Below are positions 20,345 through 29,711 of a DNA stretch of 64,000 nt, piece after piece (positions within the stretch are counted from its first letter, which is position 1; every line of letters begins with the position of its first letter). The notes beneath the pieces were generated by a model. It searched no databases and was not told the origin of the DNA. It saw only the letters and a program-made list of their open reading frames with translations. The position numbers and the translations under genes were made by a program. Source of the stretch: Neorhodopirellula lusitana (GTDB taxonomy: Bacteria; Planctomycetota; Planctomycetia; Pirellulales; Pirellulaceae); assembly GCF_900182915.1 (NCBI RefSeq), contig NZ_FXUG01000003.1:1-64000 (forward strand), written 5' to 3'.

Positions 20345-21784
20345 CTAAACCGACGCGGCAGTTGGCATCGGCGTGATCTGATATGCACGATTGCGGAACA
20401 AGAATTCAATAATGTTCCCTTCATGAGGCTGCAGCCAATTCACTCGGTTGGTCGCCAACGGCCCGACGTTCAACCGATCAATGTCCGTGCAAGCTCCTGC
20501 CTGCGTGATTAGCGCTTCGTCGGAGGTAATGACCGTCCCGATCAAAGTGGGCCCAATGTGACGGATCATTTCAGCTTGCGGGCACTCAACAACACTCACA
20601 AACGGGAACATGTATTCCTTCGCAGCCACTGCTCGCTCATGAGAATCCGCGTGCACGACCATTGGACGCAAGTAAGCACAGTGCTCTCGTTCGATCAACT
20701 TTTCGCCGAACTCAGCGGTCATGTCTGTAACACCAGACTCCGCTAAGTCCTGCTGAACCATGGCCCAAGTCCCCTTCGCCATCGCAGGCACAGTAAACGC
20801 GGCCAACTTCGCCTCGTCGTCACTTGGAGAAGAGATATCGACCGGCCCAATTCGATCGGCAATCGCGGCAGCGATTTCCTTCGTATGCCGACTGGCCCAA
20901 ATCCCCGAGCAATTGATGCAACTACGCCCAGAATTGCTCAACACACTTTCGACCATCACGTCCAGGTACATTTCCCAGTCGTCAACAATGTCATCGCCTA
21001 ATAAGATCTTTGAAAAACCAGGACCGTGAGCTTGCACACGAGGATTCCCAGCGTGCTGGGCTAAAGTCTCAGCACTGCCGAAGATCATGCTACGCGGCGT
21101 CTTCGCCATGATCGCTCCACCGGCATCGTGACCACCGGGGTACAAACCGAACGCCGCTGCGGGGACACCCGCCTCAATGAAAGCGGACACCATGCGATAA
21201 GGAGTCCAAGGTTCTTGAGAACCAGGCTTCAACGCCAATCCAACCTGCAAAGCAATTGCAGGCAACCACAGCGTGTGGACACCGGGTGAATTGTTGGGCA
21301 AAACGGCACCCAGCACAGGCGTTTGGCACTGGTAGCTGACCGTGACACCACGACCCTCATCGCCATAGCCTTTCGATAGGATCGAAAGATCCAAACCACG
21401 CGTTAAGCAGTTCAGAATCTCGTCCATCTTGCTAAGAACAAAACTGTTCTTGGACATATTCGAACGGCACATGTGCTCCGGCAAACCCGTACTGGCCGAT
21501 TGCTGATGCACAAAGTCGTCGACCGTTTGCTGAGAATCGCCCACTGTCAGCGTGCCGGTCTCGAATAACTCAGCAGCTTTCTTGCTCATTGCAATCAACT
21601 CACTGGTGGGCACCTCTAACAGAGCCTCACGTGCCTTATGAGCTTGCCGGAGGTCACGACTGACAATCCCGCCACCGACCGTTCCCACGCGGGCGATCGG
21701 TTCACCAGTATCGAAGTGAACGACGTCGTTGAAATCCAGAGACTCGTATTGCTTGCCCCAGCGAAGTGGATTGAGAGTGATCAT
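20345..21784 (-). CDS. aldehyde dehydrogenase superfamily protein, acylating/reductase type
   Basis: This 479-residue NAD(P)-dependent enzyme has the catalytic cysteine C289 in SNSGRSCINC; a second cysteine, C292, follows. At the place where oxidising family members have the general-base glutamate in ELGG, this protein reads QAHGPGFSK. That resembles the GxGxGN segment of CoA-acylating dehydrogenases and suggests an acyl (thioester or adenylate) reductase rather than an aldehyde oxidase. This is inference from motif form. ATG at 21784 (MITLNPLRWGK) is chosen; the frame opens upstream at 21889. It lies 196 bp downstream of an adenylate-forming gene on the same strand, and together they look like a LuxE/LuxC-style pair. 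Confidence 0.85.
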   Translation of the reverse strand: MITLNPLRWGKQYESLDFNDVVHFDTGEPIARVGTVGGGIVSRDLRQAHKAREALLEVPTSELIAMSKKAAELFETGTLTVGDSQQTVDDFVHQQSASTGLPEHMCRSNMSKNSFVLSKMDEILNCLTRGLDLSILSKGYGDEGRGVTVSYQCQTPVLGAVLPNNSPGVHTLWLPAIALQVGLALKPGSQEPWTPYRMVSAFIEAGVPAAAFGLYPGGHDAGGAIMAKTPRSMIFGSAETLAQHAGNPRVQAHGPGFSKILLGDDIVDDWEMYLDVMVESVLSNSGRSCINCSGIWASRHTKEIAAAIADRIGPVDISSPSDDEAKLAAFTVPAMAKGTWAMVQQDLAESGVTDMTAEFGEKLIEREHCAYLRPMVVHADSHERAVAAKEYMFPFVSVVECPQAEMIRHIGPTLIGTVITSDEALITQAGACTDIDRLNVGPLATNRVNWLQPHEGNIIEFLFRNRAYQITPMPTAASV

Positions 21785-21944
21785 GCGTCTGATGTGTATA
21801 AGTATGAAAGCGAAACAGGCGAAGGTGGCATCAGCCACACATTGAATTGAGATGCCCCTTGAACCGACTACGGTTTCGGAACGCCCCACCTAAGTTCAAC
21901 AAACGATGAGCCTTCCCATCGTTTGAAGAACGCCGATCAGGGTT

Positions 21945-21995
21945 GACTAGTAAACACCGCTGACTAGAAAACACCGCTGGCTAGTAAACACCGAC
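21945..21995. repeat. 17-bp tandem repeat, three copies, spanning a stop codon
   Basis: The copies are GACTAGTAAACACCGCT (21945-21961), GACTAGAAAACACCGCT (21962-21978) and GGCTAGTAAACACCGAC (21979-21995). The third copy is the 3' end of the minus-strand adenylate-forming gene and contains its stop (21981-21983). The other two are extra copies beyond the stop. All contain CTAG. Confidence 0.95.
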
Positions 21996-23114
21996 CGTCG
22001 TGGCACTGGCCAGTTCATGAAACGGACGTACCCCGGATACACCATCCCAAGGATAAGTTGCGAAGGGGCGTTCACGCTCGCCTTCATCACGTTCCATAAA
22101 ACCAGGAACAAAAAACTCATCGGTCAACGTGTAGAGTTTGACTCGTCCGGTTTCGCCATAGCCAACGACTTGGTTGTAGTCCTCGAACGTCACTACTTCG
22201 GTGACCGCACGTGGCTGAGGTGCGTAATAGCTAATCTTATATCCGTCCGCCGCTGTGATCTGCTTACTGCACGCCAACCCCATCAGCGTGTTGCCATAGG
22301 TTGGCGTCATGTAGACCCCACTTTCTTCCGGTGAACCGCCCAGCAACTCTTCGACACAAAACCGTGTCCACTGGGGCGTGAACTCAGTTCCACCGGAGAA
22401 AATCCCTGTAATTCCCACTTCCGCTAGACTGGTTCCCTTTTCGTCCAATGCTTCCCCGAGAGACTCTAGCAGCTTCGGTGTCGCAAACATGCACTTCACA
22501 TCATGCCCAGCGGTCAAGATTGTGACAGCCTGGTCGATACAGTGCTTCTTGTAGGCTTCGACTTGATCCATTTGCCCTTTCTTAAGCAACTTGACGACCC
22601 AGCGAGGATCCAAGTCAATACAAAAGCAAATGCCGTCACGATGTTGAGCCAAGTGCTCCACCGCCAGCCGCAACCGCCGAGGGCCACTGGGGCCAAGCAT
22701 TAACCAGTTCGCACCACGGGGGAAATACTTATCTGGCAAAGTGTCACTGAACAACTCGTAGTCCTTCCAGTGATCTTCAATCACCATCCGGCTTTTGGGA
22801 ACTCCAGTCGTCCCCCCGGTCTCAAATACAAAAACCGGCTTGCCCGCGTGTCCTTTCGGCACCCACCGCCGAATCGGGCCGCCTCGAAGCCATTCATCTT
22901 CAAAGTTGGGAAACTTCTTCAGATCGTCGAAGCTCTTGACGTCCTTGAGCGGATCAAAATTCAGCTCCGCCTTTTTCTCCAACCAAAACGGGCACCCCGT
23001 GTCATCGTGGAAGTGCCAATGTACGGTCTTCAGCGTGTGCTCGTTCAGGCGATCGAGCGCCTCCGCGGCTGACGCTGCTAACTCTGTACTGGATGATTCG
23101 CCGGCCACACTCAT
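21981..23114 (-). CDS. adenylate-forming enzyme, LuxE/PaaK-like
   Basis: This 377-residue protein has the AMP-binding signature FETGGTTGVPKSRM and a second conserved region IFSGGTEFTPQW, as in LuxE acyl-protein synthetases and phenylacetate-CoA ligases. It is nearer LuxE in length than the ~430-residue PaaK group. Predicted role: ATP-dependent activation of a carboxylic acid to an acyl-adenylate, and possibly transfer to a cysteine or CoA. It lies immediately upstream of an acylating-type aldehyde dehydrogenase, which could reduce the activated acid to an aldehyde. The acid is unknown; there is no luciferase, so bioluminescence is not suggested. ATG at 23114 is the only good start. Confidence 0.8.
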   Translation of the reverse strand: MSVAGESSSTELAASAAEALDRLNEHTLKTVHWHFHDDTGCPFWLEKKAELNFDPLKDVKSFDDLKKFPNFEDEWLRGGPIRRWVPKGHAGKPVFVFETGGTTGVPKSRMVIEDHWKDYELFSDTLPDKYFPRGANWLMLGPSGPRRLRLAVEHLAQHRDGICFCIDLDPRWVVKLLKKGQMDQVEAYKKHCIDQAVTILTAGHDVKCMFATPKLLESLGEALDEKGTSLAEVGITGIFSGGTEFTPQWTRFCVEELLGGSPEESGVYMTPTYGNTLMGLACSKQITAADGYKISYYAPQPRAVTEVVTFEDYNQVVGYGETGRVKLYTLTDEFFVPGFMERDEGERERPFATYPWDGVSGVRPFHELASATTVGVY

Positions 23115-23213
23115 GCAAGTTCTCTAACTTCGGTGAAAGGAGTCAATCAAGTCTTGGTTCGCTATTATGCCCGGTCGTAAAGTACTTGTCGCCCAACCTA
23201 GGCAACTGAACCA

Positions 23214-23249
23214 AACAAAAAACCTCGAACCAGAATGGTTCGAGGTTTT
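23214..23249 (-). terminator. rho-independent terminator of the Cys4 secreted-protein gene
   Basis: AAAACCTCGAACC (23219-23231) pairs perfectly with GGTTCGAGGTTTT (23237-23249) around AGAAT. Read on the minus strand the stem runs into a T-rich tract and lies about 34 bp past the stop at 23283. Confidence 0.93.
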
Positions 23250-23282
23250 CGTTGTGTCGATTCAATCAGTTTTCACTGGCGA

Positions 23283-24539
23283 TTACGGGCGAGCAGGGCT
23301 AGCTGGAACTGGCGTATCAAGGATGTTGCTGTCGTCATCGCTACCGATCGCGGCCAATGCAGCCAGTCCAGCGAGACCACCAAGGCCACCACCGAATCCG
23401 CCACCGCCACCACCACTGAACCCGCCACCACCACCGGAGTAACCTCCGCCAACAGGTGCACCACCAGCAGCGCCACCGCTGCCGATTGGGTTACCGAATT
23501 GATCGGTTGCGATCGGGTTACCGAATTCATCAAGCATCACGCCGTCTTGATTTACGAAGCCTTCTTCCATTGGGATCTCTTCCGATGCGATTACTTCTTC
23601 GGTCGTGATCACTTCACAAGCCGAGATAGCCAGTGGCAATGGAGCGATTTGCATCGAGAACGTTTCACAGCAGCAACAAGGGTCGTAGTTGCCAACCAGA
23701 GTACGTCCGTCCAAGCCAACACGAGCGTTGCTCGAGTTTGCTTCAGCGACTGCTTCGTCTACCAATTCGAAGCCGGCCATTCCCAAACCAGCTTGCCCCA
23801 AGGCCAGGATTGAATACTCGCCTGGTGAAACGTTAGCAAATTCAAATGAGCCGTCACCGTTGGAAACCACGCGATCAACAACATCGCCCTTGGCTACCAA
23901 GAAGATGTTCAACAAACCAGCATCGCCCAGTTGCTTGCCTTGTGCACCAGCAACAAGGATGCGCCCTTTCAGTCCGCCAGCAGTTTGCTTGACACGGAAC
24001 AGGTTGTCGCCAACCACTTGGCTGGAAATACTAGCCAGATCAGCACCCTGCATTGAGTAAGGCTGATCTTTGGAGAATGGAGGGAGGTATCGCAGGATCG
24101 AAGACTTCACGATCGTGTAATCGATTGCCGCTGCGGCAACTTCGACTTCACGAGGAAGAACGTCTGCAGACGCCATGTCCTGATCAACCACGTGCATCGC
24201 ACAGCAAGCGAATGCTCCGTCTGCACGTGCGGTCAAAGCGTAAAGCCCAGGCTCTACGCCTTTCATCAAAAAGTTTCCTGCTTCGTCAGCAGTAGCAGTC
24301 AACGACATGCCTTCTTGGTCGCTCATCACGACTTTCGCGTTAGCGATTGGACGGGATGAACCGTCGGTCGACGGAAGGATCACGCGACCGCGTAACTCGC
24401 CGGGAGTAGCAGGGTTCACCCACTGTGGGACGGTCAGGTGGTCCGTAACCTTCAAAGCAGACGATTGGGCAGATGCGGTGTTAATCGACATCGCGATCAC
24501 AGCCGCTGCGGCTAGCCAAAGTTTCATGGTGTGTCTCAT
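23283..24539 (-). CDS. secreted protein with carboxypeptidase-regulatory-like domains and a Cys4 run
   Basis: The 418-residue protein begins with a clear signal peptide (MKLWLAAAAVIAMSINTASA from an internal Met at 24527; ATG at 24539 adds four residues). Two segments look like carboxypeptidase-regulatory (transthyretin-like) domains: GELRGRVIL with GVEPGLYALTA, and LKGRILVAG with NVSPGEYSILALG. Four consecutive cysteines, C288-C291, precede an acidic stretch. A Gly-rich tail (GGGGFSGGGGGG) and a hydrophobic LAGLAALAAI segment come before the end. The N-terminal part also has a CC pair. Probably an envelope or cell-surface protein of unknown function. It has its own terminator and so is a single-gene unit. 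Confidence 0.85.
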   Translation of the reverse strand: MRHTMKLWLAAAAVIAMSINTASAQSSALKVTDHLTVPQWVNPATPGELRGRVILPSTDGSSRPIANAKVVMSDQEGMSLTATADEAGNFLMKGVEPGLYALTARADGAFACCAMHVVDQDMASADVLPREVEVAAAAIDYTIVKSSILRYLPPFSKDQPYSMQGADLASISSQVVGDNLFRVKQTAGGLKGRILVAGAQGKQLGDAGLLNIFLVAKGDVVDRVVSNGDGSFEFANVSPGEYSILALGQAGLGMAGFELVDEAVAEANSSNARVGLDGRTLVGNYDPCCCCETFSMQIAPLPLAISACEVITTEEVIASEEIPMEEGFVNQDGVMLDEFGNPIATDQFGNPIGSGGAAGGAPVGGGYSGGGGGFSGGGGGGFGGGLGGLAGLAALAAIGSDDDSNILDTPVPASPARP

Positions 24540-24716
24540 AAGAAAATAGGTGCTGTCTGCATATCTGGCAGTTTAGGCAAAGTTCACAGGCTAATACTAA
24601 GCAAACGACTTGACTTAATCAAGCTTTGTCATGTGAAGAACTCAGGAAAACGAGAACACATTTACAGCTAGTTCGAGCACCGCTTCGCAACGCGGCAGAA
24701 AACGACCTTAAACGCC

Positions 24717-27308
24717 CTAAACGTCCAAGTTCCGCACATCGAGAGCATGAGTTTCAATGAATTCACGCCGCGGTTCGACCTTGTCGCCCATCAAAAGACG
24801 GAACATTTCGTCCGCCGCACCCGCATCCGTCAAGTTCACCTTGATCAAAGTACGGTTTGCCGGGTCCAAAGTAGTTTCGCGAAGCTCTTCCGCGTTCATT
24901 TCGCCCAGTCCTTTAAAGCGAGTCACCGCCAGCCCTTTTTCACCAGCCGCTCGAATCTCCGGCAGCAACGATCGCAAATCTTCTAGCGGACGCCGGACAT
25001 CCTCGCCGCGGACGATTTCAAACCGAGCTGTCGTGGCACCGGTCCGTTCCGCAGGAATGAGGTCATCGAGACCAAAACCCAGTGGCTGGAGGTCTTTCAG
25101 GCCACCGTTAATGGTTCGAACCTCATGAAGTTCGGTCAGGTGGGCCACCAATCGCTCGGGCGCGTCCATATCCGCCTCGGCTTTCGCAGCTTCTTCGCCG
25201 GAGGAATCGTCTTCGTTGTTTTCTTCCGCCAGATCGACATCCAGAACGGCACCGCGATCCACCAAGAATTTTTCGACTTCTTCGAGCGTGTGGAACCAGT
25301 TTTCTTCACCTTGCAAGGCGATCAAAAGCGGAGGCAATTTGCCTGTTACAGGATCGAATCGCATCGAATGGACCCGAAGGCTCACACCACGGCGTTCAAG
25401 AGCCAAGATGGCATCTTCCATCCCAGCAAGCGCGCCGGCTAACGCCCGCATCTGATCAGCTTCGATCCGGCGACCATCTTCAGCTTCGAAAATGGTGTCA
25501 TTCAAACCTCGATCAAGCAACTGCGACTTCATTTCCTCTTCGGATTGAACGTAGTATCGCGTCTTACCCTGCGAAACACGGAAGAGAGGTGGCTGTGCAA
25601 CGTAAACGTGGCCAGCTGCTACCAGTTGATACATTTGCCGATAGAAGAAGCACAGAAGCAATGTACGAATGTGGCTGCCATCAACGTCCGCGTCAGTCAT
25701 GATGATGACTTTATTGTACCGGCGGCGCGTCAGATCCTGGTCAGCACCGATTCCGGTACCGATCGCCTGGATCATCGACTGAACTTCCTCGTTGGCCAGC
25801 ACCTTATCTTCGCGGCTCTTGTACGCGTTGATGATCTTACCGCGAAGCGGCAAAATGGCCTGAAACTCACGCATTCGGCCACCTTCGGCAGACCCACCCG
25901 CCGAATCACCTTCGACCAGGTACACTTCGCATTCTTCCATGTTCTTGGAAATGCAATCGCGAAGCTTGCCCGGCAAACCGCCGCCACCAAGAGCGTCTTT
26001 TCGCTTGCGAAGCTGGTCTTTTGCCTTGCGTGCCGCTTCACGAGCTTCTGCCGCTAAGAGGCCTTTGCGAACGATGGTCTTGGCAACACGAGGATTCTCT
26101 TCCAGGTATTTTGCCAACTGCTCACCAACACCGCTGGTGATAATCCCATCAACTTCACCATTACCCAGCTTCGTTTTCGTCTGGCCTTCAAACTGCGGAT
26201 GCGGAACCCGCACGCTGATCACGGCAGTCAGCCCCTCACGGAAGTCGTCGCCCGTCGGGGTCGTGGCTTTAAAGAGCCCCTCTTTCTTACCGTAGTTATT
26301 GAGCATCCGTGTCAATGCGGACCGAAAACCAGAGACGTGGGTACCGCCTTCGATCGTGTGAATGTTGTTGACGTAAGATTGCACCGTTTCAGTGAACTCG
26401 GAGCTGTACTGCATCGCAATGTCGTATTCGACGCCTTCACGATGCCCCACAAAGTTGATCACATCGCTGTGAATCGCATCGCTGGCCCGGTTCAGGTGCT
26501 CAACAAACTCAATAATCCCGCGATCGTACTTGTAGTCGCCGCCTTCTCCATTGCGTTCGTCCAGGAACTTAATCCGCACACCACTGTTCAAGAACGCCAA
26601 TTCTTGCAGGCGTTTTTGCAGGACATCAAAGCTGTACTTGGTCGTACTGAAGATCTGCCCATCAGCTTTAAACGTGACCTTTGTACCCGACTTTTGTGTC
26701 GCGCGGCCCTTCTTGATCGGGCCCATACTGACGCCGCGTTCGTACTCTTGAGTCCAAGTCGAACCATCCCGGCTGACTTCAACTTCCGCCCATTGGCTTA
26801 GGAAATTGACGACAGTCACGCCGACGCCATGCAATCCACCGGACGTTTGATAGGCCCCTTTTTCGAACTTACCGCCGAACTTCAAGACGGTCATCACACC
26901 TTCGAGCGTGCTAACTTCTCGGTCCAATTCTTCCGAAAGCTGATCGTGACGCGTGATCGGGATTCCTCGACCATCGTCTTCAACCGTCACACTGCCGTCG
27001 TTGTGGACGACAACGCTAACCGTCTTGGCAAACCCAGCCATCGCTTCGTCAATCGAGTTGTCGACAACTTCGTAGACAAGGTGGTGAAGACCGCGCGCGG
27101 TGGTATCACCGATGTACATACCTGGACGTTCACGAACGTGTTCAAGGTCCGAAAGGTGCTGCAAATCCTTATCAGTGTATTCCGTGTTCGCCGCTGGAGA
27201 TCGCGTGCCGTCATCCGAGGCGTCCACTGCAACAGCCGGATCGGCGGCAGGAACATCGGCATCATCCGAAGGGGCCGGAACTGAATCGGTGGAGGAGGAG
27301 TCGCTCAT
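24717..27308 (-). CDS. gyrB: DNA gyrase subunit B
   Basis: The 863-residue ATPase subunit of gyrase works with GyrA to introduce negative supercoils. GHKL ATPase motifs are visible (EVVDNSIDEA, DDGRGIP, GGLHGVGVTVVN), then the transducer domain. The TOPRIM domain has EGDSAGGSA and DADVDGSHI, and the C-terminal GLGEMNAEEL motif is present. A ~40-residue Asp/Ala-rich N-terminal extension and an acidic insert (SGEEAAKAEADM) after the TOPRIM domain make it longer than the usual ~800 residues. A 9-bp near-duplication crosses the stop codon (24706-24723). gyrA is not nearby. Confidence 0.98.
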   Translation of the reverse strand: MSDSSSTDSVPAPSDDADVPAADPAVAVDASDDGTRSPAANTEYTDKDLQHLSDLEHVRERPGMYIGDTTARGLHHLVYEVVDNSIDEAMAGFAKTVSVVVHNDGSVTVEDDGRGIPITRHDQLSEELDREVSTLEGVMTVLKFGGKFEKGAYQTSGGLHGVGVTVVNFLSQWAEVEVSRDGSTWTQEYERGVSMGPIKKGRATQKSGTKVTFKADGQIFSTTKYSFDVLQKRLQELAFLNSGVRIKFLDERNGEGGDYKYDRGIIEFVEHLNRASDAIHSDVINFVGHREGVEYDIAMQYSSEFTETVQSYVNNIHTIEGGTHVSGFRSALTRMLNNYGKKEGLFKATTPTGDDFREGLTAVISVRVPHPQFEGQTKTKLGNGEVDGIITSGVGEQLAKYLEENPRVAKTIVRKGLLAAEAREAARKAKDQLRKRKDALGGGGLPGKLRDCISKNMEECEVYLVEGDSAGGSAEGGRMREFQAILPLRGKIINAYKSREDKVLANEEVQSMIQAIGTGIGADQDLTRRRYNKVIIMTDADVDGSHIRTLLLCFFYRQMYQLVAAGHVYVAQPPLFRVSQGKTRYYVQSEEEMKSQLLDRGLNDTIFEAEDGRRIEADQMRALAGALAGMEDAILALERRGVSLRVHSMRFDPVTGKLPPLLIALQGEENWFHTLEEVEKFLVDRGAVLDVDLAEENNEDDSSGEEAAKAEADMDAPERLVAHLTELHEVRTINGGLKDLQPLGFGLDDLIPAERTGATTARFEIVRGEDVRRPLEDLRSLLPEIRAAGEKGLAVTRFKGLGEMNAEELRETTLDPANRTLIKVNLTDAGAADEMFRLLMGDKVEPRREFIETHALDVRNLDV

Positions 27309-27664
27309 TGAGGGACGGCCGCAAAGCCGACAAAAACGGTCGAAAAGCCATAAACTAGCGTGCCAGATTGTAGCAAACGTTCCGCCACAGCGTGAGGCGT
27401 CTTGAACTCAACGCCAGGCGACCGTTTCCCATCCAAACCGGACCGACCTGCTAGCCGTCCACAACCACTCTTGACGCGATAAAACACGTCGCGGGCCAAT
27501 TTCCAGGCCGCTGGCGTGAATTCGCTGATCCCTAACTCGCTGACGTGCTACCGCAGGATCTAGCAACTGGCCCGAGCCCACTGAACCTGAACCGATCCAG
27601 CGAACATTCTGAGCCCCAGCGAGCCTGGTGAAACGAAGCCTGCGGGTATCAACCTTCCCTTTAC
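27309..27664. other. 356-bp intergenic region upstream of gyrB
   Basis: No gene, tRNA or strong terminator is seen. It must contain the minus-strand gyrB promoter and the end of the propeller-gene transcript, but no hexamers stand out. Confidence 0.5.
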
Positions 27665-29395
27665 CTAGAACGGGCTGCCACCGAACGGGTCCGCGCCGGC
27701 ATCGCCCGAAGGTGCAAACGGATCCGCGTCCGCACCGCCGCCTCCGAACGGGTCGGCCCCGCCGCCACCGCCAAATGGATCCACACCGCCACCACCGAAC
27801 GGATCGTCTCCACCGCCAAAGGGGTCGTTGCTATCAGCTGGCTTCTTTTGCGACTTCGACTTCTTATCGTCGGCGTCCGCTTGCTCGTCTTCCGATACTG
27901 GCTCCACCGAAACCGCCAGGGTTGGCATTTCGGAATCTAATGGCCGAATGCACTGAATCGCACCATTGATGTTGACTAAGTAGATTCGGTCGGTATCGAC
28001 GTTACGCATCAAAACACGAGGACTTGCCCCATTCACGCGATGCAGTGTCTTGCCCGTTTCGATATCCAGCACCACCATCGAGCCCGACAACGTACGAGCG
28101 AAAATCCTTCCTTTCAGGATACCGACCACCTCATCGATTCCTGACACTGGCTGATCCCAAATGTTGTGCCCCGTCGCAGCGTCCACGCAGGTCACGTTGC
28201 CATAAGTCGATCGAAACACCACTTTTTCATCGTAAAATGTGGGCGAATCGTAAATGGGGTCCCCTGTCGGCTGACTCCACAAAACCTCACCTTCCCGCGT
28301 TGCCCGAATTCCATAGATCTGGCCTGCTTCACTTCCGAAATAGAACCGCTCACCAGGTGCAGCCACGGGCGCCCCGCTGACGATCCCGTCCGTGTTAAGC
28401 CGAAATTGGATGTTCGGTTCGCCCGAAAGCTCCATCACATAGACAAAACCTTCCGATGTTCCCCATGCGACCTTCAGAGATCCGATCGCCTTCGTTGGCA
28501 TCGCCAGCGTCGCTCCGCTGACCATTTCCTCGAAACGCTCTCGATGCTTGTCGGCCAGGGGATAGGCGATAATGCGACTGCCAATGGAAGGCACAATTGA
28601 ATAGTCACCGACCTGCACAGCCCCACGCATGGCCACGTATGGCAAGTGATGGGTTGCGAAAACGGATCCGGTCTTGGTGTCGATACTGATCATTTCGCCG
28701 CCATTAACGACGGTCAAATAGGTGTCGTTGACTCCCAACCCGCCGTAACCACGGATTGGATAGCCCACCCGGCGAAGCCAAACCAGTTCTCCCGTTTCAG
28801 CGTCCCGAGACTCAACCGTTCCATCGTCGCATAGCGTGTACAAACGGATTCGGGGGACTTCGCGAGAGACGATCTCGGCTTCGATGCCACGCCGTTTCAG
28901 TCGGCGGACGTCATTTCGAGCCCGGCGTTCCGCCTCGGCGCGGTCCAACAATCCGCTGGATGCAAACTCACCACGCCGGAACGCCGCTCGTCCGATTCCG
29001 CCAATTCGTCGTTGATCCGAAGACATCAAGCCGCTGAACGCCGATTGACCTTGGCTGACTTCTTTGCCGTCGATCACTTCCAATAGGTAGCGAGCGTACA
29101 AAACACCCTCGGCACTGGCTCCCGCCCGCTCTTGAGAAACAGGTTCGGCGGGTTTTGCCGCCTTGCCGACGACTTCGACATACTGCTTGGCCGAATCGCG
29201 GTGAACATGAATTTTGAAGTCCACGATGGACTGCCCACCCGCTGGCACGCTTAGCTGACGCTGCCAAGCTTCTTTCAAATCAAGGCGAGCCAACTCGACA
29301 GGCGCAAGGAACGAATGCTCCGCCTGAACGAGTGCCGATTGAGTGCCGATCGCTGCGGATGCCAAGAAAGTCAAAAAGATTAGAAACCGGTACAT
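27665..29395 (-). CDS. secreted PQQ-like beta-propeller protein with DPFGGG-repeat tail
   Basis: This 576-residue protein starts with a signal peptide (MYRFLIFLTFLASAAIGTQS). From about residue 185 it has repeated blades of the PQQ/quinoprotein-like type, such as DAETGELVWLRR, DTKTGSVFATHH, DAATGHNIWDQP and DIETGKTLHRV. The C-terminus is a Lys-rich segment and then at least five repeats of DPFGGG/DPFGGGG, a low-complexity tail of the kind seen in planctomycete exported proteins. Such propellers mediate protein binding; no catalytic residues are obvious. The frame opens at 29470, but ATG at 29395 places the signal peptide correctly. Confidence 0.85.
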   Translation of the reverse strand: MYRFLIFLTFLASAAIGTQSALVQAEHSFLAPVELARLDLKEAWQRQLSVPAGGQSIVDFKIHVHRDSAKQYVEVVGKAAKPAEPVSQERAGASAEGVLYARYLLEVIDGKEVSQGQSAFSGLMSSDQRRIGGIGRAAFRRGEFASSGLLDRAEAERRARNDVRRLKRRGIEAEIVSREVPRIRLYTLCDDGTVESRDAETGELVWLRRVGYPIRGYGGLGVNDTYLTVVNGGEMISIDTKTGSVFATHHLPYVAMRGAVQVGDYSIVPSIGSRIIAYPLADKHRERFEEMVSGATLAMPTKAIGSLKVAWGTSEGFVYVMELSGEPNIQFRLNTDGIVSGAPVAAPGERFYFGSEAGQIYGIRATREGEVLWSQPTGDPIYDSPTFYDEKVVFRSTYGNVTCVDAATGHNIWDQPVSGIDEVVGILKGRIFARTLSGSMVVLDIETGKTLHRVNGASPRVLMRNVDTDRIYLVNINGAIQCIRPLDSEMPTLAVSVEPVSEDEQADADDKKSKSQKKPADSNDPFGGGDDPFGGGGVDPFGGGGGADPFGGGGADADPFAPSGDAGADPFGGSPF

Positions 29396-29711
29396 TTCGC
29401 GAATCCAGAGGGATCGTGCGGAAGAAGAGTGACGAGAATTGACCAATTGTAATCGACGATCGTAAATCACGCCATTTTTTTGCTTGCTCAGACGCCCCCA
29501 TTTCCACTCGATTGCAGTAGACTTGACCGGACATACGGTTGCCCCGGCACACGGTTGTATTTGTACACCCGTCTAATTCCGTGTTTGAACGAAACCACTT
29601 TGGTCGCCTGGTGATTGCTGACTTCGCTATCCGGGCAACCTTAAAATCCGGGCAACCTTAAAACACCTTGACCTACCTCTCCATCACGATTTCCTGACGG
29701 ACCACAGCGAT
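29396..29711. other. 316-bp divergent intergenic region
   Basis: It separates the minus-strand propeller gene from the plus-strand DJ-1/PfpI gene, so both promoters must lie here. None stands out clearly. It contains the 17-bp tandem duplication at 29629-29662. Confidence 0.5.
29629..29662. repeat. 17-bp perfect tandem duplication
   Basis: The unit ATCCGGGCAACCTTAAA occurs at 29629-29645 and unchanged at 29646-29662, about 50 bp upstream of the DJ-1/PfpI start. This copy lacks CTAG. Confidence 0.95.

Noticed and set aside
21945..21995. CRISPR-like array or attachment site
   Set aside because: Units are contiguous without spacers, only three copies exist and no cas or integrase gene is near; it is a simple tandem repeat.
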